This document shows positions 1 through 7,100 of a stretch of DNA of 10,499 nt, piece by piece. The DNA comes from an uncultured Collinsella sp. (GTDB taxonomy: Bacteria; Actinomycetota; Coriobacteriia; Coriobacteriales; Coriobacteriaceae), in the NCBI GenBank assembly GCA_902468695.1, contig CABQZS010000032.1:1-10499 (forward strand), in the 5' to 3' direction. Positions within the stretch are counted from its first letter, which is position 1. Each line of letters opens with the position of its first letter. Position numbers and translations under genes: made by a program. Under the pieces are notes generated by a model. It saw only the letters and a program-made list of their open reading frames with translations, was not told the DNA's origin and made no database searches.

Positions 1-375
1 ACACTGCTGGTGCGCAATGCGCTCTTCCGCCGCGTGACCCTTGCCGCTCGCGAGCATGTTCGCGACCTGGGCGAGCTCGACGACGACTGGGGCATGAGCG
101 AGATCCGCTGGCAAAAAGCACTCGACGCTTACCACGAGCAGCACGAGGAAATCCTCACCGACGGAGATGCCCGCAGCGCCGCGATGTTTTCCATCGACGA
201 GTCCGACGAGAAGACCGCGCACGTATGGCACGTGCACCAGATCTTTGCTGACGAGGATGGCGACCACGATTTTGGCATCATGGGCGATGTCGATCTGGAC
301 GCCACGCAAGACGGTGGCGAGGTCATCTTCAAAAACTACCGCGTCGGCTTTATCGAAGACCTGCTCGAGGACTAG
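1..375 (+). CDS. C-terminal end of a DEAD/DEAH-box helicase with DUF3516-type tail (partial)
   Basis: The reading frame is open from the first base of the window to a TAG at 373-375, so this is the last ~124 codons of a gene that begins upstream. The GTG at 10 is an internal Val codon, not the start. The fragment resembles the DUF3516 C-terminal region of actinobacterial superfamily 2 helicases: an RNALFRRV segment, an acidic linker, a W-x3-LDAYHEQHEEI segment, then W-HVHQIFADEDGDHDFGI followed by a VDLDAT motif. In related proteins this tail follows RecA-like helicase domains and presumably aids RNA or DNA binding; the helicase motifs themselves lie outside the window. It is followed directly by a strong terminator and faces the DUF2130 gene convergently. 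Family assignment is from remembered sequence similarity. A different protein carrying the same tail cannot be excluded. Confidence 0.72.
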   Translation, partial: TLLVRNALFRRVTLAAREHVRDLGELDDDWGMSEIRWQKALDAYHEQHEEILTDGDARSAAMFSIDESDEKTAHVWHVHQIFADEDGDHDFGIMGDVDLDATQDGGEVIFKNYRVGFIEDLLED

Positions 376-397
376 CCGCACATACTGGAACAAAACG

Positions 398-437
398 AAG
401 CGGGGCCGCTGGCAATATCGCCAGCGGCCCCGCTTTT
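398..437. terminator. Bidirectional intrinsic terminator between convergent genes
   Basis: A perfect 16-bp stem (398-413 pairs with 420-435, core GCGGGGCCGCTGGC) closes a 6-nt loop, AATATC. The + strand continues with TTTT at 434-437. The - strand continues with TTCGTTTTG (complement of 391-399). It therefore can stop both the helicase gene and the DUF2130 gene, which converge here. Confidence 0.9.
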
Positions 438-454
438 GCACTATACGCTATGCC

Positions 455-2212
455 CTACTCGGCATCCTCGACCTCATACGAATCCGCCTCGGCGGGCTCA
501 TCGTTTGTCTCTGGCGCAGTCCCGCGTGCCTCGTCAAACGCCGCTTTCATGGTCTTGTTGCCCCACGTGAGCTTGCGAATGGTAAGATCGTCGGCTTTCT
601 TGTTGGCTAGGCGCAGATTGTTCTCTGAGGACAGCAACGCCTCCTTGGTTTTCTGCAGATGGCTAATCGTCTTGTCGATCTCATCGATTGCCGTTTGGAA
701 CTTGCGGCTCGCAATCTCGTAGTTGCGGCCGAAATCGTTCTTGAACTTCTCCATCTTGGCTTCGAAGTTCGTAACGTCGATATTCTGCTGTTTGTACTCC
801 GCCAGCTCCTGCTTATAGCGAAGCGAACCCATAGCGGCGTTGCGAAGAAGCGTAATCATGGGAATGAAAAACTGTGGGCGAATCACGTACATCTTCTCGT
901 AGCGATAGCTCACGTCGACTATCCCTGCGTTATAGAGCTCGCTCTCGGGCTCGAGCAGCGTGCAGAGCACCGCGTACTCACAGCCTTTCTGGCGACGATC
1001 GTGATCGAGTTTCTTAAAGAAGTCCTCGTTTTTATGCTTGGTCGCAGTCTCGTCGTTCTCGTTTTTCATCTCGAACATGATCGAGATGATCTCGTTACCG
1101 CTCGCATCGCACTCGCGGAAGATAAAGTCGCCCTTGGTACCCTCGGACGCATCGTTATCTTTCTCGAAGTACGCGTTAGGAAACGCCGTCATGCGCAGAC
1201 GGTTAAACTCGGTCTCGCAGTGCTGCTCGAGCGACTCGCCCACCATCTTGGTGGACAGGCGGACCTTCATGTCCTTAAGGCGCTCAATCTCTTCATCCTT
1301 GTAGCGAATCAGGTCATCGCTCGCACGCTTGGCCTGCGCAAGCTCGAGCTCGTGTGCCGCCTTGGCTTGCTCCTCGCGAGAATCGCGCACCGCCAGCTCG
1401 CTCGTCAGCTTGGCACGTGCCTCATCGCGCTCTCGCTCCACCGCGGCGACCGCCTCCGACAGGTTCATTTTTGCCATCAGTTCCTGCTCGCGCAGCTGGG
1501 CACGCAGGCCCTCGGCCTCTTGCTCGGACTGAACCTTTGCGGCGGAAAACTTCTCTTGCACCTTCGCGCGATAGTCAGTAAGCGCGCGCTCGGCCTCGCT
1601 GCGAGCGGCATCGAGCTCACGCTGCGACTCTGCCGCGGCAGCGGCAAGCGCCATCTCCTGGGCCTTGTCCGCCGCGGCGAGCCTGGCCTGCAGCTCGGCA
1701 ATCTGAGCGTCGCGCGCGGACAGGTCGTTTTGAGCAGCATTGCGTGCCGCCGCCTCGGCAAGCCTGGCTTCATCATCTTTGCGCCCCAACTGCGCACGCA
1801 AATTATCGATTTCGCGCTGAAGCTCGGCGTTTTCCTTTTGAGCATCGGCACGGGCCTCAACTGCCGCGCGCTGGCTTGCACTCTCGCGCTCTGTGGCAGC
1901 GCCCTCGAGCTTGGCGCGCAGCTCGGCAAGCTCAGCATCGCGCTTGGCAACCTCTTGTGCCAGCTGCTGAGCTGCAGCATTCTTCTGCTCGACAAGCTGA
2001 GCGTTGCGCTGAGACTCTGCCTTTTGCAAGGCAGCCGTCGAACGCGAGCGCTCAAGCTCCAGCGCCTGCTCGCCCTCGCGTCGAGCCGCCGCTACGCGCT
2101 CATCCAGGTCACGCAAGAACTCAGCATCGCGCACTTGCTTGACGATATCCGCATAGCCGGACGCATCGACCTTAAAAACTTCGCCGCAATGCGGGCACTT
2201 GATCTCGTTCAT
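455..2212 (-). CDS. DUF2130 coiled-coil protein with nuclease-like C-terminal domain
   Basis: This 585-residue protein starts with KCPHCGEVF (C6, C9), a single CxxC pair as in other DUF2130 proteins. Residues ~30-320 are almost entirely Ala/Glu/Arg/Lys/Gln with heptad spacing, a very long coiled coil. The conserved DUF2130 domain covers ~320-465. It contains GDF (D362), FEMK (E381, K383) and the later EYAVLCTLLEPES segment, a layout that fits a PD-(D/E)XK-like fold, so a DNA-linked role is possible but unproven. A second helical stretch (465-545) and an acidic tail close the protein. The ATG at 2212 has GAGGAG five to six bases upstream (complement of 2218-2223). The gene lies after the phosphoesterase but behind a terminator, so it probably has its own promoter in the 64 bases left between. 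Family membership is secure; molecular function is not established. Confidence 0.9.
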   Translation of the reverse strand: MNEIKCPHCGEVFKVDASGYADIVKQVRDAEFLRDLDERVAAARREGEQALELERSRSTAALQKAESQRNAQLVEQKNAAAQQLAQEVAKRDAELAELRAKLEGAATERESASQRAAVEARADAQKENAELQREIDNLRAQLGRKDDEARLAEAAARNAAQNDLSARDAQIAELQARLAAADKAQEMALAAAAAESQRELDAARSEAERALTDYRAKVQEKFSAAKVQSEQEAEGLRAQLREQELMAKMNLSEAVAAVERERDEARAKLTSELAVRDSREEQAKAAHELELAQAKRASDDLIRYKDEEIERLKDMKVRLSTKMVGESLEQHCETEFNRLRMTAFPNAYFEKDNDASEGTKGDFIFRECDASGNEIISIMFEMKNENDETATKHKNEDFFKKLDHDRRQKGCEYAVLCTLLEPESELYNAGIVDVSYRYEKMYVIRPQFFIPMITLLRNAAMGSLRYKQELAEYKQQNIDVTNFEAKMEKFKNDFGRNYEIASRKFQTAIDEIDKTISHLQKTKEALLSSENNLRLANKKADDLTIRKLTWGNKTMKAAFDEARGTAPETNDEPAEADSYEVEDAE

Positions 2213-2269
2213 AGCAGCTCCTCAATGGACGCAAATTTCAACCGCCTACACTCTACCGCGCCGCGCGGA

Positions 2270-2305
2270 CAAAATAGGCGCCGCTGCCAGAATGGCAACG
2301 GCGCC
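2270..2305 (-). terminator. Intrinsic terminator after the phosphoesterase gene
   Basis: A 13-bp stem with one mismatch (2277-2289 with 2293-2305, GGCGCCG core) closes a GAA/TTC loop. Read on the - strand it is followed by TATTTTG (complement of 2270-2276), a modest U-rich tail. It separates the metallophosphoesterase from the DUF2130 gene. Confidence 0.7.
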
Positions 2306-2307
2306 AG

Positions 2308-2344
2308 AACCGCCACAAAGGTGCCTGTCCCCTTCGTGGCGGTT
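2308..2344. repeat. Stem-loop with GGTGCCTGTCCCC loop, REP-like
   Basis: AACCGCCAC (2308-2316) pairs perfectly with GTGGCGGTT (2336-2344). After one mismatch, AAGG/CCTT extends the stem, and the loop region reads TGCCTGTCC. It starts six bases past the phosphoesterase stop codon and has no U tract, so it is not itself an intrinsic terminator. The central GGTGCCTGTCCCC resembles dispersed intergenic hairpins I remember from several bacterial genomes. Only one copy is present here, so repeat status is inferred. Confidence 0.5.
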
Positions 2345-2350
2345 TGCGAG

Positions 2351-2896
2351 CTACAGTCCAAAGAAATTCAGGATCTGGTCTCGGCTTACGGGCTTGTACC
2401 CGTTGGCATCGAGACCGACATCGTAGCGAAAGATAGGACGTTCGCGGTCGCGGTTGCGCACGTTGGTGCGGTCTCCTCTGCTGTGGATATGCCCGTGCAG
2501 CATGATGGCGCCACGCGCCTTGCCATTCCAGCTGAGCATGGGGTAATGGCTCAACACCAGGCGATGGCCCTTGGCATAGCCGGGAGCAATCTCCAGGTAA
2601 TCGCGCACGTCTTCCCAAATCTGCGGTACGTCGGGATCTTCCCAGTCGCCGTCATGGTTACCACGGATGAGCGTCACATTCTGGCATTCGATGCGCTCGC
2701 GCAGGCGCACCGCCTCCGCCAGGGGCAAACGATAGGTAAAGTCTCCCAAGATATAGAGGCGGTCGTCCACAGCCACGCACTCATTGATGGCATCGATGAC
2801 TTTGCGGTTCATCTCCTCGACCGAATCAAACGGCCGATCCATGTCGTGCAAGATATTCGTATCGCCCAGGTGCAGGTCGGCGGTAAACCACATCAT
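2351..2896 (-). CDS. Calcineurin-like metallophosphoesterase
   Basis: A compact 181-residue two-metal phosphoesterase. All family motifs are present in order: DLH (D7, H9), GDF (D52), GNHDGD (N80, H81), SHYPM (H117) and HGHIHS (H136, H138), followed by a YDVGLDANGYKPVS segment typical of the short single-domain subgroup. These residues hold the two metal ions and the substrate phosphate. The substrate (nucleotide, nucleic acid 2'-3' cyclic phosphate or phosphoprotein) cannot be read from the sequence. It is probably cytosolic, as no signal peptide is visible. Two ATGs are adjacent (2896 and 2893). The first lies eight bases from a GAGGG ribosome-binding site (complement of 2905-2910) and was chosen. 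A TATACT hexamer on the - strand (complement of 2937-2942) could give it a private promoter, otherwise it is read with the small gene 66 bases upstream. Confidence 0.92.
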   Translation of the reverse strand: MMWFTADLHLGDTNILHDMDRPFDSVEEMNRKVIDAINECVAVDDRLYILGDFTYRLPLAEAVRLRERIECQNVTLIRGNHDGDWEDPDVPQIWEDVRDYLEIAPGYAKGHRLVLSHYPMLSWNGKARGAIMLHGHIHSRGDRTNVRNRDRERPIFRYDVGLDANGYKPVSRDQILNFFGL

Positions 2897-2962
2897 CGTC
2901 TATGCCCTCATTTCGCAACGCGTTCAACTCGTGCTAAGTATACAGACGCAGCGATGTGGCGG

Positions 2963-3142
2963 TTATCCAAAGAGCCCGCCGAACAGTCCGCGGCGGCGTT
3001 TGTCTTTCTTTTTCGAAGCGTTACCCTGAGTTTTCTTGTCCCGCCGTTTCTTACGGTCCTGTTCCAGATCATCGTCGTCGAGCAGCAGATCCCACTCAAA
3101 CGGATCATCCGTTAAATCGAACAGGTCATCGTCGTCAAACAT
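2963..3142 (-). CDS. Unrecognised 59-residue protein with acidic head and basic tail
   Basis: An ATG at 3142 opens a 60-codon frame ending in TAA (2963-2965). It is preceded by TAAGGGAAG about eight bases upstream, a usable ribosome-binding site. The product is strikingly bipolar. Residues 2-28 hold two DDDD runs (3-6, 22-25) with hydrophobic residues between them. Residues 30-51 are strongly basic (KKRR, KKKDKRRR). The C-terminus is GLFGGLFG. It contains no cysteine, no signal peptide and no membrane segment. It starts 18 bases after the HIRAN gene stop, with its ribosome-binding site in the gap, so the two are probably co-transcribed. I recognise no family. The charge pattern suggests a nucleic-acid- or ribosome-associated small protein, which is inference. 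It could be spurious, but the frame is clean, the spacing is right and the competing reading on the same strand (2908-3108) has no sensible composition. Confidence 0.62.
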   Translation of the reverse strand: MFDDDDLFDLTDDPFEWDLLLDDDDLEQDRKKRRDKKTQGNASKKKDKRRRGLFGGLFG

Positions 3143-3160
3143 GGCAGCTTCCCTTACCGA

Positions 3161-3487
3161 CTAGCGAGCATCCACCACATAGAGCCCAACGCGCACCTGA
3201 TGCCACGGGCTGCGCTCGGGGGCAACCTGTTGCACACGGGCCTCAAATACGTCCTCGTGGCCGTAATACATCATCAAGGACAGTGGGCCGACCTCGTTTC
3301 CTGGAACGTAGCCAAGTTTGGTCTTGCCATAGTAGATCGCAACCGCCTCGGGGTCATGGGGATTATCGCGCTCGGCGCACAGCGTCAGTTTATCGCCCGC
3401 TTTAAGATCGCCCAGGACCAAGGCGCCATCAGCATACTGAAATCCTGCAATGTGAAATGACAGAAGAACACGTGAAGGCTCGTACAT
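3161..3487 (-). CDS. HIRAN-domain protein
   Basis: This 108-residue protein is essentially one HIRAN domain. The N-terminal strand is SFHIAGFQYADG (10-21), followed by LGDLKAGDKLTL (25-36), the diagnostic ERDNPHDPEAVAIYY (39-53) and KLGYVP (57-62). HIRAN domains are found alone in bacteria and fused to SWI2/SNF2 ATPases (HLTF, Rad5) in eukaryotes, where they bind 3'-OH ends of single-stranded DNA. Stand-alone bacterial versions have no settled function. The C-terminal third (65-108) is less typical. The ATG at 3487 follows AGAGGAG at good spacing. It is the first gene of the minus-strand group that continues with the small charged protein and the phosphoesterase, a context compatible with nucleic acid handling. 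Confidence 0.85.
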   Translation of the reverse strand: MYEPSRVLLSFHIAGFQYADGALVLGDLKAGDKLTLCAERDNPHDPEAVAIYYGKTKLGYVPGNEVGPLSLMMYYGHEDVFEARVQQVAPERSPWHQVRVGLYVVDAR

Positions 3488-3610
3488 AGCAACTCCTCTA
3501 ACGGCCGGATAAATCGGCGCTTAACCGTACTGAGAAGCTTACGGGCCCGTGCGGACACAAATTCGCCCCACCCGCGCCTTTTCGACCGTTTGTCGCTACA
3601 CCGTCTGATT

Positions 3611-4990
3611 CTAATGCACAAACATGCGCACGAACTTGTGCTTCCAGCTTGCGTAAGGAGCATAGCGGAATGGCACGTCCAGCCACGTTGCCTTGTTCAC
3701 GATGCTCTTCTTGTGGCTAAACGTATCGAAACTCTCGCGGCCATGGTACTGCCCCATACCGCTCGCGCCCATGCCGCCAAAGCCCATATGGCTCGTAGCC
3801 AGATGCATGATGGTGTCGTTAACGCAGCCGCCGCCAAAGGGCACGTAGCGCACAAAGCGCTGCTGAACCGCGCGATCCTGACTAAAGATATACAGGGCCA
3901 GCGGCGTCGGACGATCCGTAATAAACGCTTCGGCCTCGTCTAGGCTCTCAAACGTCAGCACCGGCAAGATGGGACCGAAGATCTCCTCCTGCATCACGGC
4001 GTCATCGGGGGTCACGCCGTCCAAAATCGTCGGCTCGATCTTGAGCGAAGTCTCGCGCGCGGTACCTCCAAGCACGACCTTATCGGGATCGATCAGCCCG
4101 CGCACGCGCGCAAAATGCTTGGCGTTGACGATATGCCCGTAATCCTCGTTATCGAGCGGATGCTCGCCAAACATACGGCGGGCCTCCTCCTTGATGAGGC
4201 CCAACAGCTCATCGTGCACGCGCGCATCGACCAGCAGGTAGTCGGGCGCCACGCAGGTCTGCCCCACGTTGAGCCATTTACCAAAGGCGATACGCCGTGC
4301 CGCGACCTTCAAGTTTGCCGTCGCGTCCACGATGCAGGGGCTCTTTCCGCCCAGCTCAAGCGTCACAGGCGTGAGGTTTTTGCTCGCGCGCTCCATAACG
4401 AGTTTGCCGACCGGAACGCTACCGGTAAAGAAGATCTTGTCCCAGCACTCGTCGAGCAGCGCTTCATTTTCGGCGCGCCCGCCCTCGACAACCGTCACCA
4501 GGCGCGGATCAAATGCCTCTTCACAGATTTGCCTGAGCACCGCGCTCGATGCCGGAGCATAGGCGCTCGGCTTGATGACCACGGTATTGCCCGCGGCAAG
4601 GGCACCGGCGAGCGGCTCGAGCGTCAGCAAAAACGGATAGTTCCACGGAGCCATGATGAGCGTGACGCCATAGGGCACGGCTTGCGTTTTGCACACGCTC
4701 ACGGCGTTGGCGAGGTCACACGGACGCAGGCGCGGACGACTCCATCGAGCCACATGCGCAATCTGATGACGAATCTCGGAAAGTGACGTGCCGATCTCGC
4801 ACATATAAGCCTCGTCATGCGACTTTCCCAAATCGGTCTTGAGCGCATGGGCAATATCGACCTCGCGCGCCCGTACCGTATCGCGTAAACTCACGAGCGC
4901 GCGACGTCGAGCGTCGACATCAAACGTAGCGTGCGTCTTAAAGTAGGTGCGCTGATCGCCGACGATGCGCGCAATTTCCTCGGTGTTCAT
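3611..4990 (-). CDS. Aldehyde dehydrogenase (class 3 type, NAD(P)-dependent)
   Basis: A full-length 459-residue aldehyde dehydrogenase of the ALDH3-like group, which is shorter than the ~490-residue classical enzymes. Visible signatures are PWNYP (115-119), the cofactor-binding lysine in VVIKPS (K140), FTGSVPVGK (188-196), the general base in LELGGKSP (E212), the nucleophile in GQTCVAPDY (C246), EEIFGP (335-340) and the glycine-rich GFGGMGASGMG (403-413). It oxidises an aldehyde to the acid, or works in reverse on an activated acid less probably. No signal peptide is seen. Its ATG lies eight bases beyond the stop of the alcohol dehydrogenase, and the AGGAGGG ribosome-binding site overlaps that stop, so the two are translationally linked and likely share an alcohol-aldehyde-acid route. 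The substrate is unknown. No clear terminator follows. Confidence 0.95.
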   Translation of the reverse strand: MNTEEIARIVGDQRTYFKTHATFDVDARRRALVSLRDTVRAREVDIAHALKTDLGKSHDEAYMCEIGTSLSEIRHQIAHVARWSRPRLRPCDLANAVSVCKTQAVPYGVTLIMAPWNYPFLLTLEPLAGALAAGNTVVIKPSAYAPASSAVLRQICEEAFDPRLVTVVEGGRAENEALLDECWDKIFFTGSVPVGKLVMERASKNLTPVTLELGGKSPCIVDATANLKVAARRIAFGKWLNVGQTCVAPDYLLVDARVHDELLGLIKEEARRMFGEHPLDNEDYGHIVNAKHFARVRGLIDPDKVVLGGTARETSLKIEPTILDGVTPDDAVMQEEIFGPILPVLTFESLDEAEAFITDRPTPLALYIFSQDRAVQQRFVRYVPFGGGCVNDTIMHLATSHMGFGGMGASGMGQYHGRESFDTFSHKKSIVNKATWLDVPFRYAPYASWKHKFVRMFVH

Positions 4991-4998
4991 GGACCCTC

Positions 4999-6219
4999 CT
5001 AGTTCTCGTCCTCAAACATACCACCCGCGACGACCTCGTACATATGCTCGAGCTCCAGGCGGTCCATCAAAAGCGGAACGGGGTACAGCGGATTGGCCTC
5101 GGCATCGGCATGTGCCGCCATCTGCGGAATGTCGGAGCGACGAATGCCCGTCACATATTTGGGAATGTCCAGGGCGACGTTCATTCGATCGACCCAATCG
5201 ATAAAGGCCTCGGCCGCCAGGCTGTCCTGCGCATTAGCCGGCGCGATACCGGCCATGCGGGCGAGATCGGCGAGCTTAGGAGCAGCAGTTTCGCCATAGG
5301 CTCGAAGCATATGCGGCAGGATGATGGCGTTGGCCAAGCCGTGCGGAATTCCGTATCGGCCGCCCAGACTGTGCGCGATGGCATGCACATATCCGACATA
5401 GGAGCGAGTAAACGCAACGCCCGCCTTATACGCCGCCGAAAGCATATTGCGACGCGCACGCATGTTGTCGCCATGCTCATAGGCCTCGAGCAAATTGTCG
5501 TGGATGAGCTGCACCGCCTGTCGTGCCATCTTGCGCGTATAGGGCGTGGTGCTTCGCCCGATAAAGGCCTCGACGGCATGCGTCAGGGCGTCCATACCCG
5601 TCTGCCCCGTAATGGAGGCGGGCAGACCGCGCGTAAACTCGGGGTCGTGCACCGCAAAGCGTGGGATAAGCACAAAGTCGTTAATGGGGTACTTGTAGTG
5701 CGTCTCGTCATCGGTAATTACTGCCGCAAGCGTGACCTCGCTTCCCGTGCCTGCCGTGGTGGGAACGGCGATGAGAAGCGGCAGGCGACGATGAATCCGC
5801 AGCAGGCCGCGCATCTTGTTGATGGGCTTGCTTGGCTGCGCAATGCGTGCGCCCACGCCCTTGGCGCAGTCCATGGCCGATCCTCCGCCAAAACCGATAA
5901 TGGCCTGGCAGGCGCTCTCGCGATACAACGCCGCCGCTTCTTCCACGTTTGAAACCGTGGGGTTCGCTGATGTTTTGGCATAGACCGCAACGCCAATTCC
6001 CTTGGACGCGAGCGCTGTCTCGAGCGGTGCCGTGAGCCCCAGACGGGCAATGCCGGGATCCGTCACGATAAGAACCCGCTGTATCGAACGCTTTTGAAGC
6101 ACTGTGGGCACATCCTCAGCGTGCTCCAGAATGCGTGGCTCGGTATAGGGCAGCACCGGCAATGCGATGCGAAAAACCGTTTGATACGTTCGGCACCAGG
6201 CGCGGCGGGCTAGATGCAT
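4999..6219 (-). CDS. Iron-containing (group III) alcohol dehydrogenase
   Basis: A 406-residue Fe-ADH. The NAD-binding half carries GFGGGSAMDCAKG (109-121) and VPTTAGTGSEVT (152-163). The metal-binding half carries D210 and H214 in GMDALTHAVEAF, H279 and H283 in HAIAHSLGG, and H293 in IPHG. The spacing matches the Asp-His-His-His iron site of the family, with H283 at the extra conserved position. The first ~30 residues (RRAWCRTYQ...) form an amphipathic extension before the usual fold, which I associate with one subgroup of anaerobe enzymes. It interconverts an alcohol and an aldehyde with NAD(P)H. The ATG at 6219 follows GAGGGAG about eight bases upstream. It heads the operon with the aldehyde dehydrogenase and is divergent from rubrerythrin. 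The physiological substrate is not deducible. Confidence 0.95.
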   Translation of the reverse strand: MHLARRAWCRTYQTVFRIALPVLPYTEPRILEHAEDVPTVLQKRSIQRVLIVTDPGIARLGLTAPLETALASKGIGVAVYAKTSANPTVSNVEEAAALYRESACQAIIGFGGGSAMDCAKGVGARIAQPSKPINKMRGLLRIHRRLPLLIAVPTTAGTGSEVTLAAVITDDETHYKYPINDFVLIPRFAVHDPEFTRGLPASITGQTGMDALTHAVEAFIGRSTTPYTRKMARQAVQLIHDNLLEAYEHGDNMRARRNMLSAAYKAGVAFTRSYVGYVHAIAHSLGGRYGIPHGLANAIILPHMLRAYGETAAPKLADLARMAGIAPANAQDSLAAEAFIDWVDRMNVALDIPKYVTGIRRSDIPQMAAHADAEANPLYPVPLLMDRLELEHMYEVVAGGMFEDEN

Positions 6220-6238
6220 AAAGGAGGCTCCCTCATTT

Positions 6239-6316
6239 GTTGATTGGTCAACATTTGCTCGACCGATTGTACTCAGTGGCGGTCAAAGACGGCCTGCCAA
6301 TCGTTAATCAATCAAC
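6239..6316. promoter_or_regulatory. Cluster of GATTG motifs: probable operators of the alcohol dehydrogenase operon
   Basis: GTTGATTGGTCAAC (6239-6252, a palindrome with 5-bp arms) and GTTAATCAATCAAC (6303-6316) match at 10 of 14 positions, and the following AT also agrees. Their starts are 64 bp apart, about six helical turns. Two further GATTG cores lie between (CGATTG at 6264-6269; the inverted CAATCG at 6298-6303). A possible -10 for the dehydrogenase gene, TACAAT on the - strand (complement of 6266-6271), sits between the outer sites with no good -35, as expected for a regulated promoter. The regulator is unknown. Confidence 0.45.
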
Positions 6317-6363
6317 ATCTTCATATCTCAAAATTGTTTTATTAAAAATCATTCCTAATAGGC

Positions 6364-6391
6364 TTCACATTTGGTTGCATTTATGGATAAT
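6364..6391 (+). promoter_or_regulatory. Promoter of the rubrerythrin gene
   Basis: TTCACA (6364-6369) and GATAAT (6386-6391) match the vegetative -35 and -10 at five of six bases each, with a 16-bp spacer and a TG directly before the -10. The upstream 40 bases are very AT-rich, like an UP element. Transcription would begin near 6398, giving a leader of about 78 bases. Confidence 0.6.
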
Positions 6392-6410
6392 AGAACTCGT
6401 CAAGACGCAC

Positions 6411-6471
6411 GTCCGGAGAGGGCCCTTACGGGACCGGACAAGCGCCCCATCGCCATCGATCGAAAGGATCG
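6411..6471 (+). promoter_or_regulatory. Structured leader of rubrerythrin, with hairpin at the ribosome-binding site
   Basis: Two stem-loops can form in the leader. GTCCGG (6411-6416) pairs with CCGGAC (6434-6439), with an inner CCC/GGG helix. CGATC (6457-6461) pairs with GATCG (6467-6471) around the loop GAAAG. The second overlaps the ribosome-binding site GAAAGGA (6462-6468), leaving part of it in the loop, five bases before the ATG at 6476. This could stabilise the mRNA or tune translation. No known riboswitch class is recognised. Confidence 0.4.
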
Positions 6472-6475
6472 AATC

Positions 6476-7036
6476 ATGAAGTTTGTTTGCCCCGTTTGCG
6501 GTTATGTGGAAGAGTTCGACGGCGACCAGCTGCCCGAGGACTTCAAGTGCCCCCAGTGCGGCGTTCCCGGTTCTCGTTTCCTGAAGCAGGAGGAGGGCCA
6601 GCTCGAGTGGGCTGCCGAGCACGTCGTGGGCGTCGCCAAGATGGAGGGCGTCTCCGAGGACATCGTTGCCGACCTGCGCGCCAACTTTGAGGGCGAGTGC
6701 TCCGAGGTCGGTATGTACCTGGCCATGGCTCGCGTCGCTCATCGCGAGGGTTACCCCGAGATCGGCCTGTACTGGGAGAAGGCTGCCCACGAGGAGGCCG
6801 AGCACGCCGCTAAGTTCGCCGAGCTCCTGGGCGAGGTCGTGACCGACTCCACCAAGAAGAACCTCGAGATGCGCGTTGAGGCCGAGAACGGCGCCACCGC
6901 CGGCAAGACCGATCTTGCCAAGCGCGCCAAGGCCGCTGGCCTCGATGCCATCCACGATACCGTGCACGAGATGGCTCGCGACGAGGCCCGCCACGGCAAG
7001 GCTTTCGCCGGCCTGCTCAAGCGCTACTTTGGCTAA
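6476..7036 (+). CDS. rbr: Rubrerythrin, reverse type (N-terminal rubredoxin domain)
   Basis: A 186-residue non-haem iron protein that reduces hydrogen peroxide in anaerobes. A rubredoxin-like iron site comes first (CPVCGY, C5/C8, and CPQCG, C25/C28), followed by a four-helix ferritin-like diiron domain. The diiron domain has FEGECSE (about 71-77), EEAEH (E107, H110) and DEARH (E170, H173). The rubredoxin-first order marks the 'reverse' subgroup, opposite to classical rubrerythrin. Electrons pass from a reductase through the rubredoxin iron to the diiron site. The frame stays open upstream to 6371, but the ATG at 6476 was chosen because it begins the rubredoxin domain and has GAAAGGA at proper spacing. 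Codons are extremely biased (GCC, GAG, AAG, CGC, CTG), unlike neighbouring genes, so high expression is likely. It is monocistronic, between its own promoter and terminator. Confidence 0.95.
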   Translation: MKFVCPVCGYVEEFDGDQLPEDFKCPQCGVPGSRFLKQEEGQLEWAAEHVVGVAKMEGVSEDIVADLRANFEGECSEVGMYLAMARVAHREGYPEIGLYWEKAAHEEAEHAAKFAELLGEVVTDSTKKNLEMRVEAENGATAGKTDLAKRAKAAGLDAIHDTVHEMARDEARHGKAFAGLLKRYFG

Positions 7037-7069
7037 GCCAGACGCCTGAGACATAACCTCTAGCTCGAT

Positions 7070-7100
7070 AAGGCCCGGACCGCACGGTTCGGGCCTTTTT
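7070..7100 (+). terminator. Intrinsic terminator of the rubrerythrin gene
   Basis: A 12-bp stem with one G-U pair (7070-7081 with 7086-7097, GGCCCGGACC against GGTTCGGGCC) closes the loop GCAC and runs into TTTTT (7096-7100), 33 bases after the stop codon. Confidence 0.92.

Noticed and set aside
2908..3108. A 66-codon - strand frame overlapping the small charged protein
   Set aside because: The 59-residue frame at 2963-3142 has a better ribosome-binding site, operon spacing and a coherent charge pattern.
659..3115. An 818-codon open frame on the + strand
   Set aside because: It runs antisense across the DUF2130 and phosphoesterase genes, both of which have clear family motifs. The frame is open because of the GC-rich codon bias of the opposite strand.
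5044..5952. A 302-codon + strand frame inside the alcohol dehydrogenase gene
   Set aside because: It is antisense to a full-length, motif-complete dehydrogenase.
6239..6252. GTTGATTGGTCAAC as an FNR/CRP box
   Set aside because: The TTGAT and TCAA halves are too close together for the 14-bp FNR spacing.
6332..6362. AT-rich stretch and CCTAATAGG before rubrerythrin as a PerR, Fur or IdeR box
   Set aside because: Only the 9-bp palindrome is symmetrical; it does not match the known consensus sites well enough.
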